Source: Megalobrama amblycephala (Eukaryota > Chordata > Actinopteri > Cypriniformes > Xenocyprididae). Taken from it: a DNA stretch of 64,000 bases. Each line of letters opens with the position of its first letter. Positions within the stretch are counted from its first letter, which is position 1. The notes under the pieces are model-generated. The model saw only the letters and a list, made by a program, of their open reading frames with translations, searched no databases and had not been told where the DNA came from. The stretch lies in assembly GCF_018812025.1 (NCBI RefSeq), contig NC_063052.1, positions 21,953,968 to 22,017,967 on the forward strand, read 5' to 3'. Shown here in pieces: positions 54,273-64,000 of this stretch. The position numbers were made by a program, and so were the translations under genes.

Positions 54273-55343
54273 ACGGCATCTAGTATTAGTGTGCAGGTGG
54301 AGTGAACCCGTATGCTGACAGCACTGTAGCTTTGCCAGTTGCTGGCAGCACTAAGATAGTGAAGATGTGCATGTGAAGAAAAAAAAAATAAGACTGTGAC
54401 GGTGTGTGTTGTGTCTTGGCATGTCAGCAGAGTGCCAAGCTAAAGGACATCATAATTATCACAGGTTAATCATAAGTCATTTTGACAAGCCCATGATAGC
54501 TTTATTAATTAAATGCTCTATATCTTCCTGAGAGACGACAGGGAGAGAACTGATGTGCTCTGGTACTTATCTTGTCAGTCTGTGCTAGGTTGGGTTGACT
54601 AGTGTGTGTCTGTGTAAATGTGTGTGCATTTGTGTGTCTGGGTGAGAGAAAGAGAGATAGATAGAGCGAGAGGAGAGCTGCATAGTGCTTTAAATGAGCA
54701 ATCAGGCACAGAGCCTTGCTCAGCTACAGCTGCCACCCACACAAACACACTTATGCATTTCGCACTCAGGAAAACCTCTCATTCAGGTCACATGGGGTGC
54801 AGATGCATTCTCTTTAAAATTTAGATAGTGCTCAATTAAAATGCACACCACGAGCTCTACAATCACACACCTGACCACATTTCCAGGCAGCCTAACACAC
54901 ACACACACTTTCACTCATACTGTTGAGCAACAGCGATCAACTGACAAACATAGCCTCATTACGCCCCTCTCCCACTCTCTTTTGCTCTTATTCTCTCAAC
55001 CTCTCTTTCACACACACATATACTCACCAGCACACATTTACACACTGGGTTCTTCACCTCATCCACCTAGGCAGAGGGAAACAGGCCCTCCCTACTACCA
55101 TTCTGGTCTCCATGGCAACAGCCAATCAAGTCATGTCTCTGAACTGGCCTGCCAGTAAAATACCAGGAGACAAAAAAAAAGGCTTGATACTCGGGAAGGC
55201 GACTTAAAGAGAGAGAAATTATTTAGGAGCAACAAGGCAATGCTTGAGGTCAAAGGGCAAAGATTAATTTGCACAATGTGGTTGTACAGTTTATATCTAG
55301 AAAATATTAGTAGCAAGTTAGAACTACTGAAATAAAAATTTAT
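54273..55343. other. Gene-free region with CA/TG-rich tracts
   Basis: TG-rich 54600-54650 and CA/TC-rich 54890-55050. The 105- and 94-codon frames at 54841-55207 owe their length to these tracts. Confidence 0.4.
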
Positions 55344-55347
55344 TTAA

Positions 55348-56480
55348 AGTGCCCCTATTGTGCTTTTTCGAAAATGTACTTTCATGCAGAGTGTAGGTGA
55401 ATGTAAAAGATCTAAGTGTGCAACAAATACCAAGTTCTGTCATGAAACTCTAGATGGCGCAGGCTAATAGGTCCTTCAACCTGTTCATAATCCCATCGTT
55501 ATCGATAGGGCACAGCTGATTGGTTCCTGCTGTATCAGTAGCCAATGAGCTTGCATGCTCAACCTTCAAAATAGCATTTGCTTAGCAGTGCAGTGTGTTT
55601 TCAGAAACCCTCCACCTTCCCCAGCTCCACCTGTATAGATCAGGTAATTTGTGTATGCTATATTGTACAGCAGCAGCATGACTTACTTGCTCACAGCAGT
55701 GTGTTGTGTATGTATTGGCAATAGCAAGTCTAGTACTTGCTCTGCAGCAGCAGCAATAACCTACAGCAGCAGCAGCAGCAGCAATAAAAGCAGCAGCAGC
55801 GTAGTAGATCTATTCCGCCAAGACCAAACATATCAACATTGTCATACCCAATAGCATGCCAAACACTCCGAGGGCTGTCATGACAGAAATAAAGTTATTG
55901 TGAATCAATACTGAACTGCCGAACCGAGTCATCAGCAATTCCAGTCTTACTAACGTAACACATCTACGTTTGTAACAAATTTGCTTAATGTCAGCCTATG
56001 GTCTTCATTGGCTGCCTGTAAACAACATCTACTTTGAAAAGACACTGTTTTCTGCAGTTTTCTGTGGATTCTGCGAATCCACTTTGCATGCACTTCCAAA
56101 GGATGAGGACTAGTGCTGGAATTGATATAGTAAAACACAGTGTGTATACAAGTGCTGTGAATAGAATCCTCCGGAACTGAAATTCAAATATGGTAATGGA
56201 TGTTTAGTTTCCAACATGCGCTGTAAGAGGTAGACCAATCACAACAGACTTCTGACCATCTGACCAATCAGAGCAGAGGAAGTTCTTGGAAAGGAGGGGT
56301 TTAGAGAGATTGAATCCTTTATCGAACAATTTCAGACACTGTGAGAAAAGAGGTGATTCTGGATGTAGGGACCTGCTCGACGCACATTCCAGTCCCACAA
56401 AAATATACGTTACCTTCTCCTGCTCCCACCCACAACACTCATTGTTTGTCCCATTCCTGACTGCAAAAGCCCAAAAGTAA
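55348..56480 (+). mobile_element. TTAA-type element, left part (AGTGCCCCTATTGTGC)
   Basis: TTAA (55344-55347) precedes AGTGCCCCTATTGTGC, a terminus of the same style as the other TTAA elements. The interior includes GACCAATCAGAGCAGAGG (about 56259-56280) and AGGAGGGGTTTAGAGAGATT, seen in cyprinid non-autonomous repeats. No matching right end was found, so the right boundary is approximate. Confidence 0.5.
55764..55800 (+). repeat. (CAG)n / (AGC)n triplet repeat
   Basis: Two blocks of CAG units (55764-55783 and 55791-55800) split by AATAAAAG, with a looser CAG block at 55744-55755. Within the TTAA-type element; no coding frame is supported. Confidence 0.85.
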
Positions 56481-56881
56481 AAATTTCCATGAATTAGTTT
56501 CAAGTTACGTGTTGCCTAGCCACAACCTACACATTGCAGCATAAATGTGCTTGATAAATTATGTTATTAAAGCATAAATCCCATTTAATTTTAACAGAAA
56601 AGCATGCATAGGCTACTGCATGTGTGATTCTTTATATTGGCAGATACTATTTGCACCTCAGTATTTTTGTACATTAACAGGATGCAATAATATCATAGAG
56701 TGTAAATGATTATATTTATTAAAATTATTAAATGGATGCTGCCTTATTTGGAGAATAAAAACCCTCTCTACACCTTCCCCTAACCCTACCCAATAAACAC
56801 TTGTAATATTATTAAACACTCGTTCGCAGTTTATTTCCACTTTCGGAACATTATTTTCATTTTTAGTGAAAATAAATGTGA
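56481..56881. other. Gene-free spacer
   Basis: Probably the 3' body of the minus-strand SINE that starts at about 56967, plus unassigned AT-rich sequence. Confidence 0.3.
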
Positions 56882-56967
56882 GCTTGGCAAAAGGTGGATT
56901 CGAACCTGTGTCGATTGCCTTAAAAGCCAGGTCTGCAAGCCTTACTTGCTACTGCTGCACCACTGAA
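56882..56967 (-). mobile_element. tRNA-like SINE head or tRNA pseudogene
   Basis: On the minus strand AGTGGTGCAGCAGTAGCAAG (box A-like) is followed about 45 bases later by a perfect box B, GGTTCGAATCC (complement of 56894-56904). The length (about 80 bases) fits a tRNA fold, but the A box deviates and I could not close an acceptor stem. SINE head preferred. Confidence 0.5.
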
Positions 56968-58239
56968 AACATTGAGGCCTATGTGTCTTTTTTAAAACTT
57001 GAGTGGCCCAACCAGACATTGGTGGGTGGAGCTAGTGTAAATAGTGCTTGCCAACAAGGGACGCTATTTGCACTTAGTGTAAATAGACACTCCGTTAATT
57101 AAAAGCACTCAGGCCTAATAAGATATTCTGATATATGATATCCCTAAATATGACTCGTGTCTTTCCGTCAATGTAAATCTATATGATTTTTTGACACATT
57201 TTATCACCTGCTAGACAAAAATCGTAAGCCATATTGTTTAGAAACATTTGTATGAACAAATTGGAAACTACAGCTTCTGTTCAATTGTCCATGCTACAGT
57301 TTATGACAGGATTTCAGCTCTGCCTAGCCGATATATAGTGTCCTATCAATAATTTGCACAGTCACATCTATGGCGTCATAAAGTTGTGGCTCTTTCTGTG
57401 TTCATGACCCGTGCATGGCTATCTTAGAGTTCATCTCAGGTGTGCCTTTTTCACTAGGTTATTTGAAGGCAAGAGGCCTCAGTATTTAGCTGCTTATATA
57501 CTTTCTGATGTTGCCGCTCTGGAGACCCTAACTGAATAAATGGAGAGGAAATGGGTCCATCTGGCTTCAGTTCTCCTGTTTGCCATGCAACGTGTTAGAG
57601 CAGTGAGCAAGAGGTCTTGTTGTTTGGCCAGAGCTGTCTATAGATGCGTGAAGATAGACACTGTGGTGAGAGGCTTTTATTAAATAAAAAAACAAATAAA
57701 AGAGTGATGAAAAGGAGAAGTGTCAAGGTAGAAGTTGTGAAGTCTATGGGGCATGAGACAATATAAAAGTGTGATATTCTCATCGGGTATGGGGAATGCG
57801 AAAGTCAGGCTGAGTGGCACGAGGCTAGGAGGTCATCTGGACCTCAAGGACACCTGGTGCATGCAAGAGGAAGAGCATTTTCCCCAAGAGCGAGGTGCAA
57901 TGCAAGATTTATGACTGCGGTGACGAGGCATAATAAACATCACGTGCGCTCCATCATGTGCTGCCGGCATTGCGGCATTGTCATGCCCTTCCTCATCCGC
58001 TCATGCTGTGAGCCTGGACCTGGGCTGGCAATAGAATTTGGCGGAAAACCATAATTTTAGGGGAAGATGATATTGAGCATTTGACTCAGCAAGGGTATCA
58101 TAAAAGGTTGATTTTTCTTAAAACGGTTTTCAACTTTTTACTCTGTTGTAGTATGACAGTTACATCAAACTTTGTCTTGTAAACCTTGCGACATGCCTTC
58201 ATTATTTATTTGGTTATAATTATTTTAATGCCTTTTATG
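56968..58239. other. Gene-free spacer
   Basis: No exon or firm repeat. 57855-58050 is somewhat richer in CpG; its 65-codon frame shows no domain. Confidence 0.4.
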
Positions 58240-58450
58240 TATAGATTTGAGTGTGTTACTCTTGTGAATGAACTTCAGACTTAGTACATTCGCCATGTTG
58301 TTACTGTCACATGACCTACCAGCGTCAGTTGTGTTGCTTCACTGCCATTCATAAAACCTCTCCCAGGGCCTCATGGGATAGAGACTCTTGCTGGAAGTAG
58401 AAGGTCATCCAGGGACTTTTCGCCTACTGAATTGAATACTATGCATTCGG
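58240..58450 (+). repeat. TGACCTACCAGC repeat, copy 1
   Basis: Shares CTTAGTACATxCGxCATGTT, TGTTACTGTCAC, GTGACCTACCAGC-type text and GGCCTCATGGGATAGAGA with 61960-62212. The order is the same in both. It is probably one end of a fish DNA transposon; ends are not resolved. Confidence 0.6.
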
Positions 58451-58518
58451 ATATATTTGGCTTGAGCCCAAATCAATACTTATAATATGAAAATCCATTA
58501 TAACAACTTTGCATCAAC

Positions 58519-59487
58519 TAGGGCTGTGACAATAAATCGATGCATTGCAAATCGAGAAATGATTCTGGATTGATTCTGAAATAATCCAAATGCATCGCGA
58601 TTCTCTCTCGAATCGATTATGAGCTTAATTTTTAACAGCAGATGGCACTGTGTGCTTTAGAAATAGCTGTACTTTCCTGGCTTCCAATTCCTTACACACA
58701 CACTTGAACCTTCTATAAAATAATCATTCATAAAGTTCGAAAACATTGAAGCGAATTACAAGGATGTTTACATTAATCTCGAGTCATAAAAGCATTCTAA
58801 AGGTGCAAGTACTTTCTCAGACTCAGATAAAACAGAGGATCTGTCAGATTTACATTACATAAATTCATTCATTTTTCCCGAAATAAACGTAAGTGGCTGG
58901 TGAACTGGGATAAGAGAGTAAACTTTGTTTCATACGCATTGTATCTGATCTGAATAAACAACTTCGTCAAATTATAATTTAAAGGATTATCGCAGGTTCC
59001 ATATGAGTCTATGGAATCTGCATTTAACAAAATATAAATGTTGTTTTTATATATAGCCTAGACATCATTCAAACGTCTGAAACCACAAATAAACATGTGG
59101 TTGAAAACTGAATAGTTGTGAAATATGAAAAGCACAGAGCGCTCTGGCTCAGCGCCAGTAGCGCGAAAGCAGGTTTGATTTTAGTAGTGGCGCATTGAAC
59201 GTTCTCATCACACCGGTGTTATCGTAGCCTCAGGGGGCACAAATCAGATCTGAGGGGGCAATGCCCCCTTTTGCCCCCTCGTGGCCCCGGGCCTGCTCAG
59301 CCGAACGCATGAATGCTCTTCAGCACTCTTCTTTGTGAGCATTTGAGCATGTGGTTAAAAACTAGCCTAGAGCACCATCTGCTGTTAAAAACTAAGCTCA
59401 GAATCGCTTTGAGAGAGAACTGCAATACATTCAGAAAAAACTTGAACCGATCCACAAATCGCTATACGATTTATTGTCCAAGCCCTA
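58519..59487. mobile_element. Non-autonomous hAT element with near-perfect 8-bp duplication
   Basis: Ends TAGGGCTGTGACAATAAATC and GATTTATTGTCCAAGCCCTA (imperfect inverted repeats) bound 969 bases. The flanks GCATCAAC (58511-58518) and GCACCAAC (59488-59495) differ at one base. Internal inverted motifs AGCAGATGGCACTGTGTGCT / GAGCACCATCTGCTGTT are seen. No transposase. A G-rich hairpin lies near 59254. Confidence 0.85.
59254..59268. other. GGGGGCA hairpin and G-tract cluster
   Basis: GGGGGCA-A-TGCCCCC is a perfect 7-bp stem with a single-base loop. Additional G5 (59233-59237) and C5 (59274-59278) tracts surround it, so four G5 tracts in either strand direction are not reached, but hairpin formation is possible. 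Confidence 0.5.
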
Positions 59488-59495
59488 GCACCAAC

Positions 59496-59937
59496 CAACC
59501 ACATCCTGTTCCGAATGTATGGAAAGAATACTTCTAATGTTATTCAAAATGAAATTACTGAAATACTAGCTAATATGGTGCCAAAATTAGTTTAGTGCTG
59601 AATAGCATAAAAAATAATAATAAAATTCCAACTTAACTTTTAATGTTGAGAAAGCTGATATACCACTAAAAAAAATCCAAGGGAGGCTGTAAACATGACA
59701 GTCATTATTTCATTAAGCCTGAAGATTGCGTTTATCAGCTATTTTTGGGGTATCAGTTAAAAAATTAGATTGTGCTAACTGTAAGCAAACGGGTTGCAGC
59801 AATATTCACACGGCTCAGGAAATACAACAAAAAACAGTTTTTAAATCAATAAATCCAACTGGGAACAGGAAATCTCAGGAGATATAACCATGTTAACCGC
59901 AAACGACATGAAACTGTGAACAGACAGAACTAAGGAT
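59496..59937. other. Gene-free spacer
   Basis: No recognised repeat or exon. Confidence 0.4.
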
Positions 59938-59941
59938 TTAA

Positions 59942-60615
59942 AGGTCCCGTTCTTCGTGATCCCATGTTTCAAACTTTAGTTAGTGTGTAATGTTGTTGTT
60001 AGAGTATAAATAAAATCTGTAAAATTTTAAAGCTCAAAGTTCAATGCCAAGCAAGATATTTTATTTAACAGAAGTCGCCTACATCGAACGGCCAGTTTGG
60101 ACTACATCCCTCTACTTCCTTCTTTAATGACGTCACTAAAACAGTTTTTTGACTAACCTCCGCCCACAGGAATACACAAGAGTTGCGTTTGTAGAGTGTG
60201 TTTGTCGCCATGTCGTCGAAACGCTGTTATTTTCATCCCGCAGTCCAATCACCGGGTCTGATTCCGGCTCAAATTGATAGGGTAAAATTAAAGACGTTTA
60301 CAATAACACTGAGCGCGTGCATCTCCACGTTATGGTAAGAGGCGTGACTTTTCCGGGCAAGATGCGCTCAGAGCTGTCGAATCACAACACAGGAACCGCT
60401 GGCACAATCAGAACTCGTTACGTATTTCTGAAGGAGGGACTTCATAGAACAAGGAAGTCATCAGCCCGTTTTTACGACAGTGGAAACAGCGGTATACAGA
60501 TAAGTAAATTATGTGAAAAATACTGTTTTTTTTTACACGCGAAACATGAACACATGTTATATTGCACACTATAAACACAATCAAAGCTTCAAAAAAAACA
60601 CGAAAAACGGGACCT
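59942..60615. mobile_element. TTAA element, AGGTCCCGTT family
   Basis: Inverted ends AGGTCCCGTTCTTCGTG and CACGAAAAACGGGACCT (two mismatches) with TTAA at 59938-59941 and 60616-60619. 674 bases, CpG-rich centre, no transposase. The 85-codon frame at 60317-60574 lies inside and has no domain. Confidence 0.87.
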
Positions 60616-60619
60616 TTAA

Positions 60620-61959
60620 ATACACAACAAGGTATTCAAGGTAAAACAGAACAGGTGTAGAGCTAATTAACAACCAAGGAGGCTAAACCAGGAACACAGA
60701 CAGACGCAGGCAGAAATTGAAAACCAAACAAAATGACAATAAAACTGCACATAACCATTAAACTTGCTATGTGTACATGCAATGTCAAATATTTCAAATA
60801 TCCAGTACATGAGTCACTTTGAAAAGTCAGTTGATCATTATGAACTCATGCTTGAAGTGCGTGCAGACAGCTGAGCTTTGCTTGAAGGTAACACTCAAAT
60901 TCAATAGAAGGACTAAATCTGCTTTCTTCCATGTCACTTGAGAGATTATCTGATATAAAATTGAAAATTAGATGGTATCAAGCAGGCACAATGACACAAA
61001 CATGGTCGACTGACCTGAAAGTCAGATTGAAACACAACTTTGAAGTCAACATGTTTAGCACTGTGTGTGCACTCTCTTGGAATGACCGTAGGGTCCTAGC
61101 GGCCCAGTGTTACCAAGCAGTTGCTAAGGAGACAGGAATTTGAGGCAGAGAAACAGGATGAGGTGTGAGATGGAAAGAGATGAAGTAACAGAAAGAGAGT
61201 GAGGCAGGGTGAAAATTAATGAGTGGACTGCTATAGATTGCAGGAAGGGTATTGGAAGGTCTCACATATGGTTTCTATTGAGGCACTACACATAAGACAT
61301 AATGAATAAGATCTTTCACTCATTCCTGTCCCTTACACATATAATCATTTATGCTTCCATACTTCTGTATAAACATTTGCATTCATAATAGCAGTATTCA
61401 TGCTGGTTTGACTTGGTCCTCTGTGTGAAAACATGTTCTTTTTAGTATCCATTAGAGTTGTTTAGACTTTTTTTTTTGCAAGTCAAAACCATTATCTGTT
61501 AAGCCTGCACAGTACATTCTGCAAGGGTTAGTTCCTCCTCAGAACATTAGTGGAACCAAATGACTTTTATATTTCTTGAAAGCCTATGAATTTTTGCCAA
61601 TGTGAGAAGATGGTAAAATACTCTGACAGTGCTTACTGTGCTGCTACTGAATATACAGCACAAAAGAAATGAAAAGTTGTGAGCTTGCAGTCTGAATTTA
61701 ATTTGTTGAGAGAGGAAGACTGCGTGCAGTGAAGTAATAAAAAGACAATAAATAGGCACTGCATCTTTTTCTTTGCATTGTCCTCACTGGTGCATGCAAC
61801 TGCTAACACATGGCGTGAAATCCTTTTTGATCAATTTGATCAAAAAAAGAACTGGTTCACGAGAGTCTTTCTTTTTTAATGAATTTGTTCATTTAAAAGA
61901 ACTGGTTCAGAAGAATTGTTGTTAAGGAATTGATTCAAGACTCTTTTCTTGTGAATCGG
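60620..61959. other. Gene-free spacer
   Basis: Nothing recognised except GAACTGGTTCA repeats at about 61850-61912, where AAAAGAACTGGTTCA occurs twice with an inverted partner nearby; probably a decayed small repeat. Confidence 0.4.
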
Positions 61960-62212
61960 ATAACACTAGTGCTAGTACTGTCTGAGCAGGTACTACATTT
62001 GAATTTAAACTTACTGTTAAAAAAAGTATGTTCTATATGGTATGAATATGGAAAGCATGAATGAAATTCGGACTTAGTACATCCGGCATGTTGTTACTGT
62101 CACGTGACCTACCAGCTTCAGTTGTGTCACTGCCTTTCATAAATCCTCTCCCGTGGCCTCATGGGATAGAGAATCTTGCTGGAAGTAGTAGGTCAAATAA
62201 AGAATACTTTCC
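61960..62212 (+). repeat. TGACCTACCAGC repeat, copy 2
   Basis: GAGCAGGTACTACATTTGAA leads to GGACTTAGTACATCCGGCAT, TGTTACTGTCACGTGACCTA and GCCTCATGGGATAGAG, colinear with copy 1 at 58240-58450. Includes a CACGTG E-box (62101-62106) where copy 1 reads CACATG. Confidence 0.6.
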
Positions 62213-62279
62213 AAGGATGTGTGTTCGACTGTGCACGTACACTAGCATACACTTAAAAAAAATGAAGTGTACCCAGGGT
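62200..62279 (-). mobile_element. Terminus of a CCCTGGGTATACTTCAT element
   Basis: GTACACTAGCATACAC then AAAATGAAGTGTACCCAGGG is the inverse of the terminus at 45087. The other end is not nearby. Confidence 0.45.
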
Positions 62280-62284
62280 TTAAA

Positions 62285-62545
62285 TGAAGTTCCGGGTAAA
62301 GATTTCCCGCTCAGAAAGTCCCTGGTCACGAGGTAGTATTTTTTGTTCGGGAACTTTTGGGGGTGGGACTTGGGCTCTGAACGTGCTGATTGGTTGAGTT
62401 CATGCAGTGTTTTGATTGGTTGACTTCACGCAGCATTTAATTTCAATCACCATTTTTAAAAGTTTGTTGCGGTGTGGCAGTAATAGTGTGGGGGGGGGTT
62501 CCTGGGACAAATTGTTCCGGGTAATTTAGGTGGAAACGCGGCTAA
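62285..62545. mobile_element. Fragment with GTTCCGGGTAA motifs
   Basis: GAAGTTCCGGGTAAAGATTT on the left and GTTCCGGGTAATTTAGGTGG on the right, with two GATTGGTTGA units at about 62390 and 62417 and a G9 run at 62491-62499. It resembles a fish non-autonomous DNA element; the ends are not fixed. Confidence 0.4.
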
Positions 62546-63051
62546 TGTACCACAAGAGCGATTGTATGATGTCATACACCAATCAGTAAGCGCAGCGCTG
62601 CTTCAAATCGAACACACCTACTGGTTGCCAGTGGCATTTCTAGCCTTCCATCATTACTGGGGCACAGGCCCCCTATCGAAAATGTGTCCCCATATTTTTA
62701 TACTATTATGTATAAATTGTCTTTACCTGCTGTATAAAGTCATTCAGAAGCTGCATGCACAAATATCTGCTTCATCACTGACAAATGAAAGAAGACATTT
62801 CCAAGTTTTTTTCCTGTGAAAACCATCAGGTCTAAAATATATAATATAAAACACATATAATAGGCTTAGTGAATCTGGGTAAGACAAAAACATGTTTTGG
62901 AAGAAGAATTGATGATGTATTGTTAATTTTAAACAAAGAAAGTTACATAGTGTATCTTTCATGCAATAGTAGCCTATAATTTTTTTTTTCCAATAAAGAT
63001 TAGCATGCTTTTAAAAAATACTTAAATTAGCCCAACTACAGAAATGCTCCT
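62546..63051. other. Gene-free spacer
   Basis: No recognised gene. There is a T-run at 62980-62989. Confidence 0.35.
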
Positions 63052-63105
63052 GGACATGAGGGTGAGTAAATGATGACGGAATGTTCACTTTTAGGTTAAC
63101 TATCA
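63052..63105. mobile_element. Right-end fragment of the TAGTTCACCC family
   Basis: GACATGAGGGTGAGTAAATG then CACTTTTAGGTTAACTATC is the right end of the palindromic family seen at 38956-39285. The rest is missing. Confidence 0.55.
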
Positions 63106-64000
63106 CTTTTTCCTTCAATAATTAGAGTTAACAGCTTCAATTTCTTGTGAACTCACATCATAAAGGAACATACAATAACACCTACTTATTAATGGAAACA
63201 TACATCTTTTATCCATTAGATTATTCAAAACATCAAAACAAGGCCTAATCTTCACCATCATCTACAGGTAGGCTGAAGTTTGTCAGGACCAGCCTGGGAC
63301 ATCATTATAACCAAACATAAAGGTCTTTTGGCATGTTATGAAGCTTGTACGGCCAGGCCTGTATTATGGACCTTGAGCCCCAGGGCCTCAGGCTGTCAGG
63401 GCCCTCCAAAGCCTCTGGCCTGAGGCTCGAGACTGCCAAAATAGGATGACCAGCAGGGCATATATATATAATACATATACATATATAATCAGCTGACAAC
63501 TATGGCCCCCAGAATCCTGGCGAATACAGCACAAGCTGACCACTAAAGCCCCTTAGCAGTAGGCTGACCAGACGTCCCATTTTTCCCAGGCCGGGACAGC
63601 CCCGTATTTCAGCTCCATTTTTAGTATCCCGACTTATTAATAAAAAATCATGTTTTGTCCTGTATTTCATCTTTCCTAAAAATGTCTTTATTACTGGGTA
63701 ATCATAGTAGTAGAAGTGTTCTGTCACGCAAAAACAGCCCAATCAATTAGTCGAAGAACAAAAGTAGGCCTACCATCCAATCACAATTGACCCTTCGCCG
63801 GGAGTTTGATTGACAGGCGTTTTAACCAATCATAACACCGAATCCGCCATTTTGTCCGACAAAGCAGTCAAGGGAGTTAGCATAGACAGTAAAAGAAATG
63901 GACACAGCGACCCCATTGGAACTCAATTGAGAGAAGTGAAGCCCATTTTTAGCGATTTTTAGCACTTCCGTTTCTGACGCGCAGACTCAAACTAAGCTTG
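63106..64000. repeat. Unassigned sequence, then a GCTGACCAGACGTCCC repeat to the window edge
   Basis: 63340-63430 has repeated CAGGCCTGT / GGCCTCAGGCT / GCCTGAGGCTC stretches. From about 63560, GGCTGACCAGACGTCCCATT, GGCCGGGACAGCCCCGTATT and TTGATTGACAGGCG are motifs of a common cyprinid repeat, with CpG-containing sequence to the end of the window. No exon is recognised. The repeat probably continues beyond the window. Confidence 0.4.

Noticed and set aside
56882..56967. Functional tRNA gene
   Set aside because: Box B is perfect, but box A deviates and no acceptor stem could be closed; a SINE head is more likely.
1..64000. Bacterial or viral origin of the window
   Set aside because: No dense operon-like coding; many fish SINE, LINE and DNA-transposon families; typical vertebrate non-coding texture.

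Overview
This is AT-rich vertebrate nuclear DNA from a teleost fish, most probably a cyprinid (carp, barb or zebrafish group). I base that on its interspersed repeats: tRNA-derived SINEs, a Tc1-like element, an L2/CR1-type LINE 3' end, Ty3/gypsy LTR elements and many small palindromic DNA transposons of cyprinid type. The repeat assignments come from recognition, not from a database search. I see no complete protein-coding host gene, rRNA, functional tRNA or CRISPR array. Nearly all open reading frames are shorter than 130 codons and fall inside repeats or look random.

Layout. 1-1.2 kb: SINE head, a diverged tandem repeat and a LINE 3' end. 2.7-5.7 kb: small DNA transposons. 5.7-8.2 kb: unique sequence with blocks that look like conserved non-coding DNA. 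8.9-10.5 kb: a solo gypsy LTR with a perfect 5-bp target duplication, then a TTAA-flanked element inside an older repeat. 11.9-15.9 kb: one LINE relic split by at least four later insertions. 16.5-20 kb: a run of hAT and TTAA elements. 20-25.5 kb: mostly unique DNA ending in a CpG-containing block with promoter-like and splice-donor-like signals on the minus strand. 26-31.3 kb: small DNA transposons in unique sequence. 32.2-35.3 kb: a decayed Ty3/gypsy gag-pol relic whose integrase is split by another insertion. 35.6-38.7 kb: unique. 38.7-44.1 kb: a broken Tc1 followed by three TTAA elements. 44.9-46 kb: repeat fragments. 46-48.3 kb: unique. 48.3-53.9 kb: a nested pile of TTAA, gypsy, SINE, microsatellite and LTR-retrotransposon pieces. 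54-64 kb: SINE fragments, a hAT element, a TTAA element and unique spacers.

The main pattern is eight DNA elements with clear ends on both sides, all flanked by TTAA and seven of them beginning with AG, although their interiors differ. This suggests one piggyBac-like mobilisation system acting on many non-autonomous families. Two copies of one such family (17.8 kb and 41.4 kb) share a perfect 22-bp palindrome centred on TTACGTAA, upstream of a short shared reading frame. The best lead for host function is the candidate minus-strand promoter and first exon near 24.9-25.2 kb. I did not find a clear new multi-gene system.
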